Below are positions 33,826 to 40,739 of a DNA stretch of 64,000 nt, in pieces (position 1 is the first letter of the stretch; each line of letters opens with the position of its first letter). Both the position numbers and the translations under genes were made by a program. This stretch comes from Flavobacterium sp. (GTDB lineage Bacteria; Bacteroidota; Bacteroidia; Flavobacteriales; Flavobacteriaceae): NCBI RefSeq assembly GCF_024642105.1, contig NZ_JAHEBT010000001.1, positions 124,001 to 188,000 on the forward strand, given 5' to 3'. The notes under the pieces were generated by a model. The model did not search any database and had not been told where the DNA came from. It was given only the letters and a program-made list of their open reading frames with translations.

Positions 33826-36369
33826 TCAGCTTATATAATTCCAGATATTTTTCTTTTTAGTCATTTCTATAAACACAGCACGCAAGGTCGCATGTTCTGG
33901 TTTGTGCATGCCTGCATCGTTTTTGAGAAGTTGCAAGGCATAATTTCTGGCTAATAGTAAAATATCTCTATCCTTAACGATATCCGCAATTTGAAGATTC
34001 AAAACACCACTTTGTTGTGTCCCCATCAAATCGCCGGGACCGCGTAATTTCAAATCGACTTCGGCAATTTCAAAGCCGTCATTAGTACTCACCATTGTTT
34101 CCATTCGGGTTTTACTATCCGAACTCAATTTGTGGCTCGTCATCAAAATACAATAACTTTGTTCGGCGCCACGTCCCACACGGCCACGCAATTGATGCAA
34201 TTGTGACAGTCCAAAACGTTCGGCACTTTCAATAATCATTACGCTGGCATTGGGAACATTAACCCCAACTTCAATTACTGTAGTGGCTACCATAATATTG
34301 GTTTTTCCTTCGGCAAAGCGCTTCATTTCAGATTCTTTATCCGCAGGTTTCATTTTTCCGTGTAAAATAGAAATAGAATACTGCGGTAATGGAAAATCTC
34401 TTGAAATACTTTCGTAGCCATCCATTAAATCTTTGAAATCCATTTTTTCGGATTCCTGAATCAACGGATAAACAATGTAAATTTGTCTGCCCAACGCAAT
34501 TTCGTCTTTCAAAAACTTCCAAACTTTCAGTCGGTTGCTGTCAAAACGATGCACGGTTTGAATGGGTTTTCGTCCTGGAGGTAATTCGTCTATCACTGAA
34601 ATATCCAAATCACCATACAAACTCATGGCTAAGGTACGTGGAATAGGAGTGGCAGTCATCACTAAAACGTGTGGAGGGATAATAGCCCCACCAACCTCCC
34701 CAGAAGGGAGGCTTTCCAAGATAGAGGTTATTTTTTTTAAAACATTTTCAGTATTGTGAATTACTTCTTCGTTAGTAAAACGAATCACTTTAAAACCAAT
34801 TTCATTTAATATGTTGGTTCGTAATTCATCTGCCTCTCTCTGTTCTGCGGTATTATGATAACCACCATCTACTTCAATAATTAAATTTTTTTCTAAACAA
34901 ATAAAGTCAACTATAAAAACATCAATAATATGTTGTCTTCTAAATTTAGAATTAAGATTTTTATCTCTAAGACATTCCCAAAGAATATTTTCTGCTTGTG
35001 TACTCTTTTTTTTATTTTCGTTTTTAAGCTCTTTTAAAAGAGTATACATTGAAGGTCGTGCAGTTTGATACTTTTTTAGGATACGTTCGGTTTCCCCTCT
35101 TTTGGAGGGGTCAGGGGAGGCCTTCTTCCACAATTTGGAACGTTGCTCTACGCCAAAACGATGTTGCTCATCAATTACAGCCAATCCTAAATTCTTAAAC
35201 TGTACTTTGTCTTCTAATAAAGCATGAGTTCCGATAAGAATATGTAAACTGCCGTTTTCCAATGCTTCATGAATTACTTTTCTATCAGCGGTTTTGGTAG
35301 AACCGGTCAATAATTGGATGTTAATGTTGGCGGTCTTAGCCAATTCGGATAAGCCTAAAAAATGTTGGTTGGCTAAAATTTCTGTTGGCGCCATTAAGCA
35401 CGCTTGAAAGCCGTTATCAATTGCCAAAAGCATACTCATAAACGCGACAATGGTTTTCCCAGAACCTACATCGCCTTGCAGCAACCGATTCATTTGGGCG
35501 TTACTTCCCATATCGGTGCGGATTTCTTTAATCACTCTTTTCTGGGCATTGGTCAACTCAAAAGGCAAATGATTTTGATAAAAGTCATTAAAATGTTGCC
35601 CAACAGAAGTAAAAGGATGTCCTTTTATTTTGTGTTTTTGAATCAGGTTTTTGGTAATCAATTGCAGCTGAATAAAGAACAATTCTTCAAACTTCAATCG
35701 GAATTGAGCTTTTGCCAAAGCTTCCGAACTTTTAGGAAAATGAATATTGAATAAGGCGACTTTCTTAGGAATTAGTTTTAATTCGTCCAGCAAATAATCA
35801 GGCAAGGTTTCTGAAAACAAATTTTGTGTTTCCAAAAACAACTGTTGCATCATTTTGATAATAACTCGGTTCGAAACACCTCGATTTGCCAAGGTTTCTG
35901 TGGAAGGATAAATGGCTTGCATGGCCGAGCGAAGACTTTTTTGGTGTTCGCTAAGCAATTCCATTTCAGGATGCGCCATGTTGAACGTACCATTGAATGA
36001 GGAGCATTTTCCAAAAATCACGATGACTTCATTCAACTTTAAACTTTCCCGAATCCATTTGTGACCTTGGAACCAAACTAATTCCATTTGGCCAGTATCA
36101 TCAACAAAAGTAGCAACCAAACGTTTTTTGTTTTTGCCAAATTCCACCGTTTTAATGTGGATGATTTTGCCAATGATTTGGACTTCTGAAGCGGTGTTTT
36201 GCAACTCGTTAATTTTATAATAACGCGTTCTGTCGATGTAGCGATTTGGGAAGAAATTCACTAAATCTCCGTACTTATGAATCCCTAATTCCTTACGCAA
36301 GAGTTCGCCCCGATGAGGACCAACGCCTTTAAGGTATTCGATAGGAGTTTGTAGAAGATTTTGCTGCAT
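33826..36369 (-). CDS. recG: ATP-dependent DNA helicase RecG with an in-frame DUF559 nuclease domain insertion
   Basis: RecG remodels stalled replication forks. The N-terminal wedge with its OB fold, Walker A GDVGSGKT (residues 299-306), DEQH box (400-403), TATPIPRT motif III (572-579) and the C-terminal HRFDSNR...RGRVGRGAEQSYC region are all present. The length of 847 exceeds the usual 700. The extra 147 residues (about 417-563) lie between DEQH and motif III and encode a DUF559-type PD-(D/E)XK nuclease-like domain (AENILWECLRD, VDFIC, IIEVDGGYHN). The reading frame is open throughout and every RecG motif flanks it intact, so this looks like a tolerated insertion rather than a pseudogene. 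Promoter TATCTTCG lies upstream. Confidence 0.95.
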   Translation of the reverse strand: MQQNLLQTPIEYLKGVGPHRGELLRKELGIHKYGDLVNFFPNRYIDRTRYYKINELQNTASEVQIIGKIIHIKTVEFGKNKKRLVATFVDDTGQMELVWFQGHKWIRESLKLNEVIVIFGKCSSFNGTFNMAHPEMELLSEHQKSLRSAMQAIYPSTETLANRGVSNRVIIKMMQQLFLETQNLFSETLPDYLLDELKLIPKKVALFNIHFPKSSEALAKAQFRLKFEELFFIQLQLITKNLIQKHKIKGHPFTSVGQHFNDFYQNHLPFELTNAQKRVIKEIRTDMGSNAQMNRLLQGDVGSGKTIVAFMSMLLAIDNGFQACLMAPTEILANQHFLGLSELAKTANINIQLLTGSTKTADRKVIHEALENGSLHILIGTHALLEDKVQFKNLGLAVIDEQHRFGVEQRSKLWKKASPDPSKRGETERILKKYQTARPSMYTLLKELKNENKKKSTQAENILWECLRDKNLNSKFRRQHIIDVFIVDFICLEKNLIIEVDGGYHNTAEQREADELRTNILNEIGFKVIRFTNEEVIHNTENVLKKITSILESLPSGEVGGAIIPPHVLVMTATPIPRTLAMSLYGDLDISVIDELPPGRKPIQTVHRFDSNRLKVWKFLKDEIALGRQIYIVYPLIQESEKMDFKDLMDGYESISRDFPLPQYSISILHGKMKPADKESEMKRFAEGKTNIMVATTVIEVGVNVPNASVMIIESAERFGLSQLHQLRGRVGRGAEQSYCILMTSHKLSSDSKTRMETMVSTNDGFEIAEVDLKLRGPGDLMGTQQSGVLNLQIADIVKDRDILLLARNYALQLLKNDAGMHKPEHATLRAVFIEMTKKKNIWNYIS
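34681..35121 (-). mobile_element. palindrome-ended DUF559 cassette inserted in frame within recG
   Basis: About 441 bases (147 codons) interrupt recG between the DEQH box and motif III. The ends are GC-rich and palindromic in an AT-rich gene: CCTCCC-cagaa-GGGAGG (34695-34711) at one end, and CCCCTC-ttttg-GAGGGG (35094-35110) beside AGGGGAGG at the other. The interior encodes a complete-looking DUF559 domain with Glu, Asp and ExD active-site residues in the order expected for PD-(D/E)XK nucleases. An internal ATG (MYTLLKELKNEN) could allow separate translation. End coordinates are estimated from the normal RecG alignment in memory and could be off by a few codons. Confidence 0.75.
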
Positions 36370-36373
36370 ACTG

Positions 36374-36381
36374 CGAAGATA
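36374..36381 (-). promoter_or_regulatory. -7 element TATCTTCG upstream of recG
   Basis: The minus strand TATCTTCG, a TAnnTTCG variant of the -7 consensus, ends only 4 bases before the recG ATG, so the mRNA would have almost no leader. Confidence 0.45.
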
Positions 36382-36535
36382 GTTTTTTGTTTGTAAAAAA
36401 TATTTTTAGATTACTATTTTTACAATTTCAAAACTATAAAAAAAATGGTTTTGCTGAGAAGTCAAGTTGCAGTTTAGTTCAATTTTTTTGCACTTTTGCG
36501 AGTACTTTGATCAAGTATATAAAAATAAAATAATA

Positions 36536-36602
36536 GCCACAGATTTCACGGATTATACTGATTTTTAGAAATAAAATCCGTTAAATCTGTGAAATCTGTG
36601 GC
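36536..36602. repeat. palindromic repeat with 14-base perfect arms
   Basis: GCCACAGATTTCAC pairs exactly with GTGAAATCTGTGGC at the other end, with a further imperfect inner pair (GGATT/AATCC). A half copy, AAAATCTGTGAATCTGCGGTT, lies at about 40620. Such 'ccacagatttcac' repeats look like dispersed intergenic elements. Confidence 0.7.
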
Positions 36603-36683
36603 AAAAATAATTGGGATGACATTGATGAAAATTAAAAATTGATTTAATGGAATACAATTTTAGAAAATAGCGTTTGAAAATGA

Positions 36684-36691
36684 TATATTTG
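36684..36691 (+). promoter_or_regulatory. -7 element TATATTTG upstream of yhcH
   Basis: TATATTTG matches the Bacteroidota -7 consensus, 20 bases before the YhcH ATG. Confidence 0.6.
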
Positions 36692-36711
36692 AAAAAAATT
36701 AAATACATAAA

Positions 36712-37161
36712 ATGATTCTCGACACCCTAGAAAATTACCAGTTGTACAGTACCATCAATGAAAGAATAGCCAAAGGTTTTGCCTTTTTACGCAACACTGA
36801 TTTAGATGCTATTCCCTCAGGAAAACACGATATTGAAGGCGATATGATTTTTGCTTTGGTACAAGAATACCCAACCAAGCCCTTGAACGAATGTAAATTA
36901 GAAAGCCATAAAAAATACATTGATATTCAATATGTGATTCGTGGTGAGGAATTCATGGGAGTAACTACAAAAAACAATCAAAAGATACTGGAACAAGACG
37001 AAGATAAAGACTATACGTTTTACGAAGGTACAACTTCTTTAGTGCGCGTTTCAAAAGGAATGTTTACTATTTTTTTTCCAGATGATTTGCACCAACCCTG
37101 TGTTCAAACAGAATCCACTGCTGAAGTAAAGAAAGTAGTGATTAAAGTCTTAATTCAATAA
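36712..37161 (+). CDS. YhcH/YjgK/YiaL family protein
   Basis: A 149-residue cupin-like protein of the DUF386 family, to which the sialic-acid utilisation protein YhcH belongs. Visible family features are KHDIEGDMIFALVQEYPT near residue 38, SHKKYIDIQYVIRGEE (His and acidic residues that line the metal site), and FTIFFPDDLHQPC near the C-terminus (metal His). In other bacteria these act as anomerases or sugar-binding proteins of N-acetylneuraminate or galactose metabolism. No sugar genes are adjacent, so the ligand here is unknown. It has its own promoter and is followed by a short tandem repeat. Confidence 0.9.
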   Translation: MILDTLENYQLYSTINERIAKGFAFLRNTDLDAIPSGKHDIEGDMIFALVQEYPTKPLNECKLESHKKYIDIQYVIRGEEFMGVTTKNNQKILEQDEDKDYTFYEGTTSLVRVSKGMFTIFFPDDLHQPCVQTESTAEVKKVVIKVLIQ

Positions 37162-37162
37162 A

Positions 37163-37200
37163 TCGTACTTCGTATATCGTATATCGTATATCCTAAATCG
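37163..37200. repeat. short tandem repeat (CGTATAT)n
   Basis: Degenerate head-to-tail copies of CGTATAT (cgtatatcgtatatcgtatatc) lie between the YhcH and DUF1697 genes, flanked by the related strings CGTACTT and CTAAATCG. It could vary in copy number by slippage, but it lies outside any coding frame. Confidence 0.6.
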
Positions 37201-37209
37201 TAAATTACA

Positions 37210-37758
37210 ATGACAACCCATCTCGCTTTACTTCGTGGCATCAATGTTTCTGGACATAATATGATTAAAATGGAGGCATTAAAAACGGCTTTGGAAAACA
37301 TTGGATTTCAAAACGTGACCACCTACATTCAATCTGGAAATGTGTTTGTAACGACTGAAGAAGACAATCCCGCTAAAGTAGGTTTCCTGATCAAACAAGA
37401 GATATTCAGAGCGTTTGGTCACGAAGTGCCTGTGGTGGTGATTGCCAAATCCGATTTAGAAGCCTGTTTAACTAACAATCCCTATTTGAAAGAAAAAGAT
37501 TTGGATACCAAAAAACTCTATGTCGCTTTTGTATCGATGGCTTTGCGAAATGAGGCCATTAATGATTTAAAGATGAGTCAGGTGAAACCGGATCAAGCGC
37601 ATATTGATGCCAATAAAATTTACATCAAATACGCAGTAAGCGCAGGAAAAACACGACTAGATCAAAAATACATTGAGAAAAAACTGAATCTCACGGCTAC
37701 GATACGAAATTGGAATACGGTGACGCATTTATTGGAAATGTATAATGCGTTTGATTAA
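37210..37758 (+). CDS. DUF1697 family protein
   Basis: A 182-residue protein of the DUF1697 family. The start HLALLRGINVSGHNMIKMEALK and the following ENIGFQNVTTYIQSGNVFV are the family signature; later KIYIKYAVSAGKTRLDQKYIEKKL and TIRNWNTVTHLLEM complete it. The family is widespread and uncharacterised. It follows YhcH across a 48-base gap containing the CGTATAT tandem repeat and could be co-transcribed with it. Confidence 0.9.
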   Translation: MTTHLALLRGINVSGHNMIKMEALKTALENIGFQNVTTYIQSGNVFVTTEEDNPAKVGFLIKQEIFRAFGHEVPVVVIAKSDLEACLTNNPYLKEKDLDTKKLYVAFVSMALRNEAINDLKMSQVKPDQAHIDANKIYIKYAVSAGKTRLDQKYIEKKLNLTATIRNWNTVTHLLEMYNAFD

Positions 37759-37806
37759 TGTGGGGCTACCGATATGGCATCGCTACGCGATTATTCTCAA
37801 TGTTTT

Positions 37807-37849
37807 TTTTAAAAATTGCTCCGTAAGGAGCTAAATAAAATTTTTAAAA
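37807..37849. repeat. nested palindrome GCTCCGTAAGGAGC
   Basis: GCTCC-gtaa-GGAGC (37818-37831) is enclosed by TTTTAAAAATT and AATTTTTAAAA, giving a nested hairpin 49 bases after DUF1697. It could end transcription or be another dispersed palindromic unit; the flanking string ctacgcgattattc also looks repeat-like. Confidence 0.5.
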
Positions 37850-37919
37850 GGTGAGTAGTAAAATATGTCTTTTAAAAATTATTTTCCGCATAAAATTCGA
37901 AGCCTTTGCTATAAAATGT

Positions 37920-38324
37920 TTATTGAATATATTTTTTTTCTGATTTTGTAAGTTCAAAAAACCAGACTCCAATAACTATTGTTAAAGAATATATTACAAC
38001 CCAAAGTTTCTGTTGTACACCTCTTTCAAAAAAACCTTTGTCGAAAATATAAAAGGTAATCCAAACGGAAATAAATGAATAAATGCTTAAAATAAGTTTA
38101 GTATTATTCGATGTGAAAGAGGAAATAAGTTTATGTTGAATCATCCAAAATATAAACATAGCAGGAATTGATAAGACTAATCCATAAATCATCATAATTG
38201 AGATTATTGGCCAAGATCCTAAAATTTCATTCCATTTTGCGGAGTTAATTAATCCTAAAATTAAAAACAAGAGTAATGGTGAAACTACTACCGTAAAAAT
38301 CCAAACTTTAAAACTATATCTCAT
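37920..38324 (-). CDS. hypothetical four-helix membrane protein
   Basis: A 134-residue hydrophobic protein I do not recognise. Four membrane segments can be read: FKVWIFTVVVSPLLLFLILGLI, WPIISIMMIYGLVLSIPAMFIFWMI, LILSIYSFISVWITFYIF and LWVVIYSLTIVIGVWFFEL. It ends in a charged tail (TKSEKKYIQ). No conserved motif was seen. It is a single gene between palindromic repeats and the following hypothetical gene on the same strand. Confidence 0.7.
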   Translation of the reverse strand: MRYSFKVWIFTVVVSPLLLFLILGLINSAKWNEILGSWPIISIMMIYGLVLSIPAMFIFWMIQHKLISSFTSNNTKLILSIYSFISVWITFYIFDKGFFERGVQQKLWVVIYSLTIVIGVWFFELTKSEKKYIQ

Positions 38325-38407
38325 AACTTATTGATATTAAATATTTATGAAAGAGGTGAACTTTACTTAAAAAGAATAATTTGAAATATAATAAAATATT
38401 TAATATT

Positions 38408-38929
38408 CTACCACAACTGTCCCACTTCTTGTTTGATCAAGTCCAAGGCAGCATAAGTAGGAGCGGCTTTATCTACTAAACTACTCACTACAAATTCTCT
38501 CAAGTCAGTGGCAGTTTGTACTTTTTCGTTTTGAGCGGCAATGCGTATCAATTGGATAGTCGCATTCTTAGCCGTTTGAATAATAGACCAACATTCGCCA
38601 GACACATAAATTTGTTGGCTTAGATTGTGTTCAAATTCTTGTTGGATTTGGTCAATGATAAAATTCTCATATTCTTTTTTATCGTTGGTTACAGGGCTAT
38701 TTCGCAACAATATTTGTGCAGGATTGATGCGTTCCATTAATAAACTCAATCGTTCGTAGGCTTGCAAGCGCAAAGGTAAGATGTCTTTTTTGTTTTCTTT
38801 TTGCAATAACCAATGACGAATTTTCTCTTGGTCTTTAAAATAGTTATCAAATAAAAAATAAGCAACGCCACCCGTTACTAAAGAAGGTAATGTATATCCA
38901 AGGATTTCAAGTATTTTGACTGTTTCCAT
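38408..38929 (-). CDS. conserved hypothetical flavobacterial protein with N-terminal membrane anchor
   Basis: I start at the ATG at 38929 (METVKILEI), because a -7 element TATTTTTG lies 24 bases upstream. The 173 residues have one N-terminal membrane segment (LGYTLPSLVTGGVAYFLF), then a soluble helical region (LRLQAYERLSLLMERINPAQILLRN...EVGQLW). The pattern is known to me as a conserved protein in Flavobacteriaceae of unknown function (possibly DUF7935, not verified). Confidence 0.8.
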   Translation of the reverse strand: METVKILEILGYTLPSLVTGGVAYFLFDNYFKDQEKIRHWLLQKENKKDILPLRLQAYERLSLLMERINPAQILLRNSPVTNDKKEYENFIIDQIQQEFEHNLSQQIYVSGECWSIIQTAKNATIQLIRIAAQNEKVQTATDLREFVVSSLVDKAAPTYAALDLIKQEVGQLW

Positions 38930-38953
38930 TTGTTTTTTTCTATTTTTGAAACA

Positions 38954-38961
38954 CAAAAATA
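38954..38961 (-). promoter_or_regulatory. -7 element TATTTTTG for the anchored hypothetical protein
   Basis: The minus strand TATTTTTG matches TAnnTTTG, 24 bases before the ATG at 38929. It overlaps the longer track start and so decides for the shorter one. Confidence 0.5.
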
Positions 38962-39014
38962 CGCTTTTTGAAAATGTAACGGAATATTTTATTGCATACG
39001 AATCAATTTATATT

Positions 39015-39151
39015 ACGTCAGTTCGAGTGTTTTTTGTGCAGTGAAGCGGAACAAAAAATGAATCGAGAACCTTCAAAAATAGTCACGGCTTCTCGATACA
39101 ATTTAAAAAGAAAAGTTAGCTCATTTCTTTTTAAATCACTCGAAGTGACGT
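39015..39151. repeat. cargo-free copy of the ACGTCAGTTCGAGTG palindromic element
   Basis: This 137-base unit has outer arms ACGTCAGTTCGAGTG and CACTCGAAGTGACGT (one mismatch), a middle pair ATCGAGAA/TTCTCGAT and an inner 13-base hairpin ATTTAAAAAGAAA/TTTCTTTTTAAAT. Its halves match the two halves that flank the GIY-YIG gene at 43.2-43.7 kb, with only a 13-base spacer in place of the gene. Confidence 0.8.
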
Positions 39152-39193
39152 GTAGAGAATAAAATAAAATAAATTACTTAACCTCAATCCTTT

Positions 39194-39961
39194 ATGGAAA
39201 ATTACATCATTGTTTTACTTTGTTTGGCCGCCTTTTTTGCAGGATTTATTGATGCTGTTGTGGGTGGTGGTGGCTTAATTCAAACTCCCATGGGATTGAT
39301 ATTATTGCCTAATTTACCCGTTTCGACTGTAGTAGGAAGTTTGAAGATTCCAGCATTTAGCGGTACTTCGTTTGCGGCCTACCAATACCTCAAAAAAGTA
39401 GCGATGAACTGGAAATTGCTTTCGATTATGATGCTATTAGCTTTTCCATCAGCATTTTTGGGATCGACTTTATTGACCTATGTGAGCAATGATTTTATGA
39501 AACCTATTCTGTTAGTGGTGCTGTCTTTTTTGGTGATTTATACCTACGCCAAGAAAAATTTTGGACAACACATTGAAAAGAATAGTTCTCCTAAAAGACA
39601 ACTAATCAATGCTGTGAGCATCAGTTTTGTGGTGGGATTGTATGATGGTTTTATAGGACCTGGAACCGGAAGTTTTTTGGTGGTGGCGTTTATTGCCTTG
39701 ATGGGATTTGATTTTTTACACGCTTCTGCCAATGCGAAAATGGTGAATCTGGCTACTAATTTTGGTTCGATTTGTTTGTTTTTTATCAAAGGAAAAATTA
39801 TTTGGGCGATTGCCATTCCGATGGCGTTTAGTAATGCTTTGGGTGGTTTTTTAGGCGCTAAATTGGCAATTAACAAAGGAAATCAATTTATCCGAATCTT
39901 CTTTTTGATTGTGGTAATTGGAACTTTAATTCGTTTTGGATACGATGTGTTTTTTAAGTAA
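39194..39961 (+). CDS. TauE/SafE family sulfite exporter-like permease
   Basis: A 255-residue inner-membrane protein with about eight hydrophobic segments. The N-terminal GFIDAVVGGGGLIQTP and the internal repeat GLYDGFIGPGTGSFLVVAFI are the two inverted-repeat signatures of the TauE/SafE (DUF81) family. Members export sulfite, sulfoacetate or other organic anions; the substrate here is unknown. No promoter match was clear. The gene is convergent with the next gene, with one base between their stops. Confidence 0.92.
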   Translation: MENYIIVLLCLAAFFAGFIDAVVGGGGLIQTPMGLILLPNLPVSTVVGSLKIPAFSGTSFAAYQYLKKVAMNWKLLSIMMLLAFPSAFLGSTLLTYVSNDFMKPILLVVLSFLVIYTYAKKNFGQHIEKNSSPKRQLINAVSISFVVGLYDGFIGPGTGSFLVVAFIALMGFDFLHASANAKMVNLATNFGSICLFFIKGKIIWAIAIPMAFSNALGGFLGAKLAINKGNQFIRIFFLIVVIGTLIRFGYDVFFK

Positions 39962-39962
39962 A

Positions 39963-40559
39963 CTAATCTATTGCAATATCTTTACCTCCACGGATACGAT
40001 TATTCGCCTTTTTAATATTTTCTTCTGTTTTTAAGATTATTTTTACAATATGTAAATTCAGTTTTTCTTTCGAGTTTTCAAAATCCTCTACAATTATTTT
40101 TAAAATGTATTTTTCATCTATTGGATATTGGTCATAATCACCAATAACTTGTTCATTGTCAATTTGGAAAATAACGGGGCCTTTTAATGATTCTAAATAT
40201 TTTGCTTTTAAATTGCTTAATGAGATAATCTTGGGTTTATAGGGGTTTTTTGTAGTAATAAATATTTTTCCATAATACTTAATAGTATCAATTTTAAATT
40301 CTTCTTTCTCAATATTCACTGTTTCAATCTCGATTTGGTTGAGAGTTCGGAGAATATTTTGATTAACCAATGTTCCATTTATATAAAAAGCAGGTTTCTT
40401 ATTCGGGAGTATTCTAGGTTTATTGTAAATAACTTTAATTACGGTGTCATTTGCAGAATATGGTTTTGATATTGTTACCCCAGGAACTTTGCCTGAAAGT
40501 TGTTGTGCAAAAGAAGTAGCAATAACAAATAGCGTTAATGAGAGAAAGAGTTGTTTCAT
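39963..40559 (-). CDS. secreted protein resembling an isolated TonB-receptor plug-like domain
   Basis: The shorter start at 40559 (MKQLFLSLTLFVIATSFAQ) gives a clean signal peptide; the track begins six codons earlier. The mature 180 residues are unrecognised as a family, but several strings echo the plug of SusC/TonB-dependent receptors: LSGKVPGVTI (as in the 'GKVPGV' start), AFYINGTLVN (as in 'YVIDGV'), and KYYGKIFITTKNPY (as in 'GANGVILITTK'). The C-terminal RIRGGKD is another echo. No beta-barrel follows, so it cannot be a receptor. It may bind a partner as a free plug-like domain. Confidence 0.65.
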   Translation of the reverse strand: MKQLFLSLTLFVIATSFAQQLSGKVPGVTISKPYSANDTVIKVIYNKPRILPNKKPAFYINGTLVNQNILRTLNQIEIETVNIEKEEFKIDTIKYYGKIFITTKNPYKPKIISLSNLKAKYLESLKGPVIFQIDNEQVIGDYDQYPIDEKYILKIIVEDFENSKEKLNLHIVKIILKTEENIKKANNRIRGGKDIAID

Positions 40560-40708
40560 TTCAAAAAAATTATTCATTAAATATATAAATTAATCTTGTA
40601 TTTCACATATTTTAAACTATAAAATCTGTGAATCTGCGGTTATTTAAAATGGTTAATAAATTTATTTGTTCTTCAATTTTTGCTATTCAAAACCTCATTC
40701 AAAATACC

Positions 40709-40716
40709 TATTTTTG
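40709..40716 (+). promoter_or_regulatory. -7 element TATTTTTG upstream of uvrD
   Basis: TATTTTTG matches TAnnTTTG, 23 bases before the ATG at 40740. It lies downstream of the track's start at 40680, so the shorter start is used. Confidence 0.55.
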
Positions 40717-40739
40717 TTTTTAATAATATAAATTTCCAA

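Larger units (their letters stand above)
36370..36711. other. recG-yhcH intergenic region, 342 bases, with palindromic repeat
   Basis: The gap between divergent recG and yhcH holds a recG promoter (36374-36381), a 67-base palindromic repeat (36536-36602) and the yhcH promoter (36684-36691). I see no gene in it. Confidence 0.7.

Noticed and set aside
34681-35121. RecG insertion as an intein
   Set aside because: There is no Cys or Ser at the start, no His-Asn at the end before Cys/Ser/Thr, and no splicing-block strings; the inserted part is a DUF559 domain only.
37163-37200. CGTATAT tandem repeat as a CRISPR-like array
   Set aside because: The copies are 7 bases, contiguous and have no spacers.
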